From positions 1 to 42,780 of IMG/VR virus record IMGVR_UViG_3300024949_000020: 42,780 nucleotides of DNA. One strand, 5' to 3'. Positions within the stretch are counted from its first letter, which is position 1, and each line of letters opens with the position of its first letter. Below the pieces are notes generated by a model. The model did not search any database, was not told the DNA's origin, and saw only the letters and a program-made list of their open reading frames with translations. Both the position numbers and the translations under genes were made by a program. The DNA is from a virus. Shown here piece after piece: positions 38,687 through 42,780 of this stretch.

Positions 38687-40708
38687 ATGACGGTGGTGCG
38701 CCGGCTGACCGAGGGCGATGGCCTGCAGCTGCTGGAGGATCCGGTGGCGCAGCGGCTGACCGCGACGGTGCGCCGCGATGTGGTCGCATTCCTGGCCGAC
38801 CTGGCCAGCGTGAGTCGGCCTGACCGTGGCGCTGGCGTGGTTGGCTTCAGCACGGCAGTGGCCTATCCCGCCGGGACCATCGGCTCGCGGATCAATGCCA
38901 TCCTGACTGGCATCGGCGAGGGCCAGCCCTGGGCCGACGTGGATGCGCTGGTGGCCGACCTGGCTGGGCGCTTGCCCACGGGTGCGCTGAGCAGTGAGGT
39001 GCAGGACGTGCTGGCGCTGGTGACGGCCAATGCCGCGGTGGCCGGCAGCGTGTCGGCGCGCATCAAGGCCGAGGCCGATCTGCGTGTGGCCGACATTCAG
39101 GCCGAGGTGCTGGCGCGGCAGTCGGCCATCTCCGCAGCGGTCGACGGCCTGGTGGCAGAGGTGGTGGCGCTGTTCGAGGCGGGGGATGAGACGGTCAACA
39201 GCCGTATCACGACCGAGGTCGGGCAAAGCATTTCGCGCGACAGTGCGCTGGGGGTGCGCGTGGACTCCGTCAGCGCACGGCTGGACAGCGGCGACATAGC
39301 GACGTCGCTGGCGGCCGCTGCCACCTATGCCTACACCAAGGCCGCTGTGGACGCCGCGCTGGCCAGCACCAGCAGCACGCTGCGGGCTGAGTTCAGCGGC
39401 GCGGACGATGCGATCAAGGCTCGGCTGAATGCCGGCGGCGACATCGCCACGGCGATCGCCAGCGCCGCCAGCTACGCCTACACCAAGGCGGCGGTGGACA
39501 GCGCGCTGGCCAGCACCAGCAACACGCTGCGGGCCGAGTTCAGCGGTGCGGACGATGCGATCAAGGCCCGCCTGAATGCCGGCGGCGACATCGCCACGGC
39601 GATCGCCAGCGCCGCCAGCTACGCCTACACCAAGGCGGCGGTGGACAGCGCGCTGGCCAGCACCAGCAACACGCTGCGGGCCGAGTTCAGCGGCGCGGAC
39701 GATGCGATCAAGGCTCGGCTGAATGCCGGCGGCGACATCGCCACGGCGATCGCCAGCGCCGCCAGTTACGCCTACACCAAGGCGGCGGTGGACAGCGCGC
39801 TGGCCAGCACCAGCACCTCGCTGCGCACAGAGTTCAGCAGTGCTGACAATGCGATCAAGGCGCGGCTGGACAGTGGGGACATCGCGTCGGCGATTGCCGC
39901 TGCGAGCAGCTATGCCTACACCAAGGCGGCAGCCGACTCGGCGATTGCAGCGTCGGCGTCCAGCCTGTACTCGTCGATCGCCGGGCCTGGTGGTGTGGTG
40001 AGTGCTGCCGTGGGGGTGGAGGCCAGCGCGCGTGCTACCGAGACCGGTGTGCTCAATGCGCAGTGGGCGCTGAAGGTGGTGGGCACGCGGTCTGATGGGC
40101 GCCGGGTCTTTGGTGCCATCGGCCTGGCGTCGACGGCCGCGGCGGCTGGATCTGGGTCTGAGTCGCAGATCATCCTGCAGGCGGACCGCCTGCTGTTCGT
40201 GCCGTCGAGCAATCTCAACGCCGACGCGACGAATGTTTTCGAGCTCGGCACCGTTAATGGCGTGACGACGCTGACTGTTCCCAGCGCGCGCATCGGTGAT
40301 CTCACGGTCGGCTCCAAGGCGCTGGCCAACAATGCCACCTCGAAGGTGATCGGCTCGACCGTGGCCTATCAGACCGTGGCGCAGACGACGCTGGTGATTG
40401 AGGCGAGCGACATACCGGCCGGGCAGGCCACGGTGCCGGTCACGATCATCGGCAGCGCCGATTCGATCGGTGGGTCGATCTATTTCGACATTGCGTACTT
40501 CGCGGCTGGGACGGCGAACTGGAACTTCGCCGGGAACCTGCTCGCGGCACAACCGCCGGCGGGTGTCGGTGCCTCGGTGCACGTGGTGGCCCTGGGTGTC
40601 GGCACGTGGGTGATCGGTTGCTACAACCACGGCGGCAGCCCGTCCACGAGCGTGTACGACGGCAATTCGCGCAGCCGTAGCGTGGCTGTTTTCATGAGCA
40701 AGAAGTGA
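38687..40708 (+). CDS. Repeat-rich tail fibre protein
   Basis: A 673-aa fibre. After a 200-residue N-terminal part it has four tandem copies of a 49-aa unit with the core SYAYTKAAVDSALAST and FSGADDAIKARL (residues 203-397), then a partial fifth copy to about 433. The repeats read as a trimeric coiled coil. The C-terminal 240 residues are beta-rich, with DRLLFVPSSNLN and VPSARIGDLTVGSKAL, like the distal region of lambda J-type fibres, and should contact the host. ATG 38687 has GGAG upstream. Copies 2 and 3 are nearly identical in DNA. Confidence 0.87.
   Translation: MTVVRRLTEGDGLQLLEDPVAQRLTATVRRDVVAFLADLASVSRPDRGAGVVGFSTAVAYPAGTIGSRINAILTGIGEGQPWADVDALVADLAGRLPTGALSSEVQDVLALVTANAAVAGSVSARIKAEADLRVADIQAEVLARQSAISAAVDGLVAEVVALFEAGDETVNSRITTEVGQSISRDSALGVRVDSVSARLDSGDIATSLAAAATYAYTKAAVDAALASTSSTLRAEFSGADDAIKARLNAGGDIATAIASAASYAYTKAAVDSALASTSNTLRAEFSGADDAIKARLNAGGDIATAIASAASYAYTKAAVDSALASTSNTLRAEFSGADDAIKARLNAGGDIATAIASAASYAYTKAAVDSALASTSTSLRTEFSSADNAIKARLDSGDIASAIAAASSYAYTKAAADSAIAASASSLYSSIAGPGGVVSAAVGVEASARATETGVLNAQWALKVVGTRSDGRRVFGAIGLASTAAAAGSGSESQIILQADRLLFVPSSNLNADATNVFELGTVNGVTTLTVPSARIGDLTVGSKALANNATSKVIGSTVAYQTVAQTTLVIEASDIPAGQATVPVTIIGSADSIGGSIYFDIAYFAAGTANWNFAGNLLAAQPPAGVGASVHVVALGVGTWVIGCYNHGGSPSTSVYDGNSRSRSVAVFMSKK
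39293..39985 (+). repeat. Tandem 147-bp repeats in the fibre gene
   Basis: Units start at 39293, 39440, 39587 and 39734 (147, 147, 147 and 144 bp), with a partial fifth from 39878. Units 2 and 3 differ at only about three positions by eye, a sign of recent duplication. Confidence 0.9.
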
Positions 40709-41184
40709 TGGCCGACATGGATCAAGTGACCAGCACGGACCATGTGATCTACCGTGTGTCCAGCGGGGAAATTGTCCGGACCTTCGCCGGGCCTGAAGCG
40801 GATGTGGCGCACCAGCTCGTCGACGGCGAGGCTGCTCTTCCTGGAACTGGCAGTTGGCTGACCCACCGTGTGGTGGATGGTCAGGTGATCGCCTTGAGCG
40901 AGCCGCGGCGGCCCCCATTCGACGGCGCGCGCTTTGACTTTGACAGCGGGCTTTGGTTCGACCCATTGCAACGCGCCGAGACAGCGGCGGCGGCGCGTCG
41001 AGAGCTGCGTGATCGCATCGCGCAACGGATTGCGGGGCTGGAGGCACGCCAGCATCGGCCGTTGCGCGAGATCGAGATCGCCCGTGCGCTGGGCGCTTCG
41101 GTGCCGGCGGCTGCTGTGGCCGTGCTGCAGGAGCTGGAGAGCCAGGTGGCGGGTCTGCGGGCTCAGCTTGCAGGCCTGTCCTGA
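40708..41184 (+). CDS. Small tail protein, fibre-assembly-like
   Basis: A 158-aa protein. The first 95 residues are beta-rich (VIYRVSSGEIVRTF...GARFDFDSGLWFDP) and the last 60 form a coiled coil with LEARQHRPLREIEIARAL. This order, with a 'fdx..lWfDp' strand and 'R-P-L-R-E' helix, is common in proteins that follow phage fibre genes and may help fibre folding or attachment. It overlaps the fibre stop as TGATG. Confidence 0.72.
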   Translation: MADMDQVTSTDHVIYRVSSGEIVRTFAGPEADVAHQLVDGEAALPGTGSWLTHRVVDGQVIALSEPRRPPFDGARFDFDSGLWFDPLQRAETAAAARRELRDRIAQRIAGLEARQHRPLREIEIARALGASVPAAAVAVLQELESQVAGLRAQLAGLS

Positions 41185-41280
41185 TGCGGCGTCATGGCGG
41201 AGCGCGACTATCTCTACGTCGTCAGCGGGACGGGTGTGCCGCTGGTGTGGGGGCCGGCGGCCCTGATCTGGGAGACAACG

Positions 41281-41904
41281 ATGCTTGAGCAGCTGCGTGA
41301 GCAGTTCGGGCTGGTGACCCATTCCGAGGTTGAGTTTCGGGATGCTCTCGCTGCCCTGTTGCCGTCCGGTGGTGCCTGGCCGCGGGATGATGGTTCGGCG
41401 CTGATGCGCCTGCTCGGGGCATTGGCGGCAGAGCTGTCGCGGGTGGACATGCGGGCCGGCCAGTTGCTGGGTGAGACCGATCCTGCAAGCACGACCGAGC
41501 TGCTCGTCGACTGGGAGCGGGTGGTCGGCCTGCCGGACCCGTGTGTCACGCGGGTGCAGACCGTTGCTGAGCGGCGCATGGCGCTGGAGGGGCGGCTGAC
41601 CAGTGCCGGCGGACAGTCGCGGCGCTTCTTCATCGAGCTGGCAGCTCGCCTGGGCTACACCGTGACCATCGATGAGTTCGCCTCTGCGGCTGCTGCCACT
41701 GCTGCCGGTATTTTGTTTTCAGGCAGCGAGTGGGCTCACACCTGGCGGGTCAATGTGCCGAGTGCGGTCGCCGTGACGCCGTTTCGGGCTGGGTCGGGTG
41801 CCGCAGGTGAGCCTCTTCGCACCTGGAGCAACGAGGTGATCGAGTGCCAGTTCAACCGGTACAAGCCGGCTCACACACGCGTGCTCTTTGCCTACGGCAC
41901 CTGA
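41281..41904 (+). CDS. Baseplate wedge / DUF2313 protein (Mu gp48-like)
   Basis: A 207-aa protein of the YmfQ / DUF2313 family (ALLPSGGAWPRDDGSALMRLLGALAAELSRVDMRAGQLLGETDP...ELLVDWERVVGLP...RRMALEGRL). It links baseplate and fibres. I chose the ATG at 41281, with GGGAG 7 bases upstream. The frame is open back to an ATG at 41194, which would add 29 residues and has no ribosome site. Confidence 0.85.
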   Translation: MLEQLREQFGLVTHSEVEFRDALAALLPSGGAWPRDDGSALMRLLGALAAELSRVDMRAGQLLGETDPASTTELLVDWERVVGLPDPCVTRVQTVAERRMALEGRLTSAGGQSRRFFIELAARLGYTVTIDEFASAAAATAAGILFSGSEWAHTWRVNVPSAVAVTPFRAGSGAAGEPLRTWSNEVIECQFNRYKPAHTRVLFAYGT

Positions 41905-41924
41905 CCTTTGAAGGGAGTTTGAAC

Positions 41925-42578
41925 ATGCATCGAATCGATGGACCCGCCGCTGCCCCTGGTGGCGTTTTCACGGATGGTGATCCTGCGGTCGGTACGCCGG
42001 CCACGGTGGTGACCGACGACTGGCTGAATGCCGTGCAGGAGGAAATCGTCGCGGTGATCGCCAGCGCCAGCATTGGCCTGGTGAAGGCGAACAATGCCCA
42101 GCTGCTGGCTGCGATCCAGGTGCTGACCGCTCGGGCTGTACCTCCCGGGGCGATCCAGGCGTTCGGGATGAGCAGCGTGCCGGCTGGGTGGCTGGCCTGC
42201 AATGGGGCCGTGGTCTCGCGCAGTGCGTACCCTGCGCTCTTTGCGGCGATCGGCGTGACCTATGGTCCTGGCGACGGATCGACGACTTTCGGTCTGCCCG
42301 ACCTGCGCGGGGAGTTCTTGCGAGGGGTGGATGCTGGCCGTGGTGTGGATGTCGGCCGTGCGCTGGGTAGCGCTCAGGCTGATGAGCTGAAATCCCACGA
42401 CCACGATGTGGTCAACGCGGTTGGGGGCTCAGCCACCTACGGTGTGCAGCTGAGCCATGCACAGGTCTATGGTGCTGGGCAGGGCGACGAGTTGGTGGTA
42501 CATGGGGCGATCCTGGCCCGAGGTGGGGTGGAAACGCGCCCGCGGAACGTGTCTGTGGCCTTCGCTATCCGCACCTGA
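41925..42578 (+). CDS. Tail collar / fibre tip protein
   Basis: A 217-aa protein. The N-terminal part (GPAAAPGGVFTDGDPAVGTPATVVTDDWLNAVQEEI) is a typical attachment segment, and residues 73-135 form the tail collar domain (PGAIQAFGMSSVPAGWLACNG...TYGPGDGSTTFGLPDLRGEFLRGVD). Collar-domain proteins sit at fibre tips and contact the host. AAGGGAG precedes the ATG at 41925. It is the last gene before the right end. Confidence 0.9.
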   Translation: MHRIDGPAAAPGGVFTDGDPAVGTPATVVTDDWLNAVQEEIVAVIASASIGLVKANNAQLLAAIQVLTARAVPPGAIQAFGMSSVPAGWLACNGAVVSRSAYPALFAAIGVTYGPGDGSTTFGLPDLRGEFLRGVDAGRGVDVGRALGSAQADELKSHDHDVVNAVGGSATYGVQLSHAQVYGAGQGDELVVHGAILARGGVETRPRNVSVAFAIRT

Positions 42579-42580
42579 GC

Positions 42581-42653
42581 TGACCGAATCCGCCAGTTGG
42601 TTTGATGCCTCAAACTATGTGGCGTGATGCCTCAAACCATTTGGCGCTTTACA
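42581..42653. repeat. Right attachment end with tandem transposase sites R3, R2, R1
   Basis: R2 (42603..42624) and R1 (42625..42646) are two abutting 22-bp repeats that start TGATGCCTCAAAC and end GGCG; they differ at only three positions. The preceding 22 bases (42581..42602) match more weakly, at TGA and CCANTTGG, as an R3 candidate. CTTTACA follows, and the phage ends in CA at 42653. Tandem R1-R2 in a 22-bp register is what Mu attR has. Confidence 0.82.
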
Positions 42654-42658
42654 GTTGG
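42654..42658. repeat. Target-site duplication, right copy (GTTGG)
   Basis: GTTGG directly follows the CA right end and matches 625..629. Confidence 0.8.
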
Positions 42659-42733
42659 TGTGTTCTGCGCAGGTAAAGGAGGAGGTGGCGGCCGCAGGCC
42701 GACGCCGGGGGACACGGAGCAGAACACGCCAAC
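42654..42733. repeat. Host inverted repeat at the insertion site
   Basis: GTTGGTGTGTTCTGC (42654..42668) and GCAGAACACGCCAAC (42719..42733) are inverted copies with one mismatch in 15, separated by 50 bases. They lie in host DNA, and the prophage sits exactly at the outer edge of the left copy. The rest to 42780 shows no gene. Confidence 0.6.
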
Positions 42734-42780
42734 CTGGCCCGGCGCGTCCGCGCCAACCTACGAACGACCGCTGCCAGCAA

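Larger units (their letters stand above)
630..42653. mobile_element. Complete Mu-like transposable prophage
   Basis: The element carries a DDE transposase of the MuA type, a MuB-type ATPase, Gam, GemA, Mor, a repressor and the full set of Mu-style head and contractile-tail genes. It is bounded by TG...CA ends (TGTGAAG and CTTTACA), arrays of 22-bp sites and a 5-bp target duplication. Length is about 42.0 kb. No essential gene is visibly broken, so it may be functional, although no endolysin is recognised. Confidence 0.93.

Noticed and set aside
38669-41047. 792-aa minus-strand open frame opposite the tail fibre gene
   Set aside because: Its repeats mirror the fibre repeats, and it has no start context; it is a shadow.
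41194-41280. 29-residue N-terminal extension of the gp48-like protein
   Set aside because: No ribosome site before the ATG at 41194, while the ATG at 41281 has GGGAG; the extra residues are not family-like. It could still be used.
1-42780. CRISPR array, tRNA, rRNA or integrase
   Set aside because: No spaced repeat array, RNA gene or tyrosine/serine recombinase was seen; integration is by the transposase.

Overview
The window is almost entirely one complete Mu-like transposable prophage (about 630..42653, roughly 42.0 kb) in a high-GC proteobacterium. GC content, codon use and the flanking gene suggest a betaproteobacterium of the Burkholderiales type, but I cannot name the species. Host DNA remains only at the edges: the 3' end of a short-chain dehydrogenase gene (1..341) plus its intergenic region on the left, and 127 bases on the right. 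The prophage is flanked by a 5-bp direct repeat, GTTGG (625..629 and 42654..42658). Its ends read TGTGAAG...CTTTACA, with 22-bp transposase-type sites inside each end.

Layout. A regulatory switch lies at 21401..21480, almost at the midpoint of the prophage. Leftward from it (minus strand) runs an early operon: Ner-like regulator, MuA-type transposase, MuB-type ATPase, a series of small phage genes, Gam, GemA (gp16) and a Mor-type activator, ending at a terminator near 10103..10131. The left late arm continues on the minus strand: small exported and membrane proteins, a DksA-like zinc finger, gp25/26/27-like proteins, terminase (gp28), portal (gp29), three accessory genes, gpF, gpG and a D12-class adenine methylase at the left tip. 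Rightward from the switch lie the repressor, an orphan gene and a terminator. The right late arm follows: protease/scaffold, capsid cement, major capsid, a highly structured noncoding stretch, a putative head fibre, an SGNH esterase, neck genes, sheath, tube, frameshifted tail chaperone, tape measure, baseplate genes, tail fibre, gp48-like protein and tail collar.

Compared with coliphage Mu (end - c - ner A B ... 28 29 F G - I Z T ... tail - end), this order is what a single inversion of the c-to-G block would give. It splits the head genes into two divergent arms. Both arms begin just after a terminator and carry the same dyad TTCGC-N4-GCGAA, whose half-site also appears four times in tandem at the central switch. 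This suggests one regulatory logic controlling both arms.

Points worth most attention: the 270-nt structured RNA candidate at 25605..25870; the fibre-plus-esterase pair inside the head module; the shared dyad at the two late arms; a 15-bp repeat family in the left end (860..1008); and the lack of any recognisable endolysin. Function calls come from reading protein motifs, without database searches.
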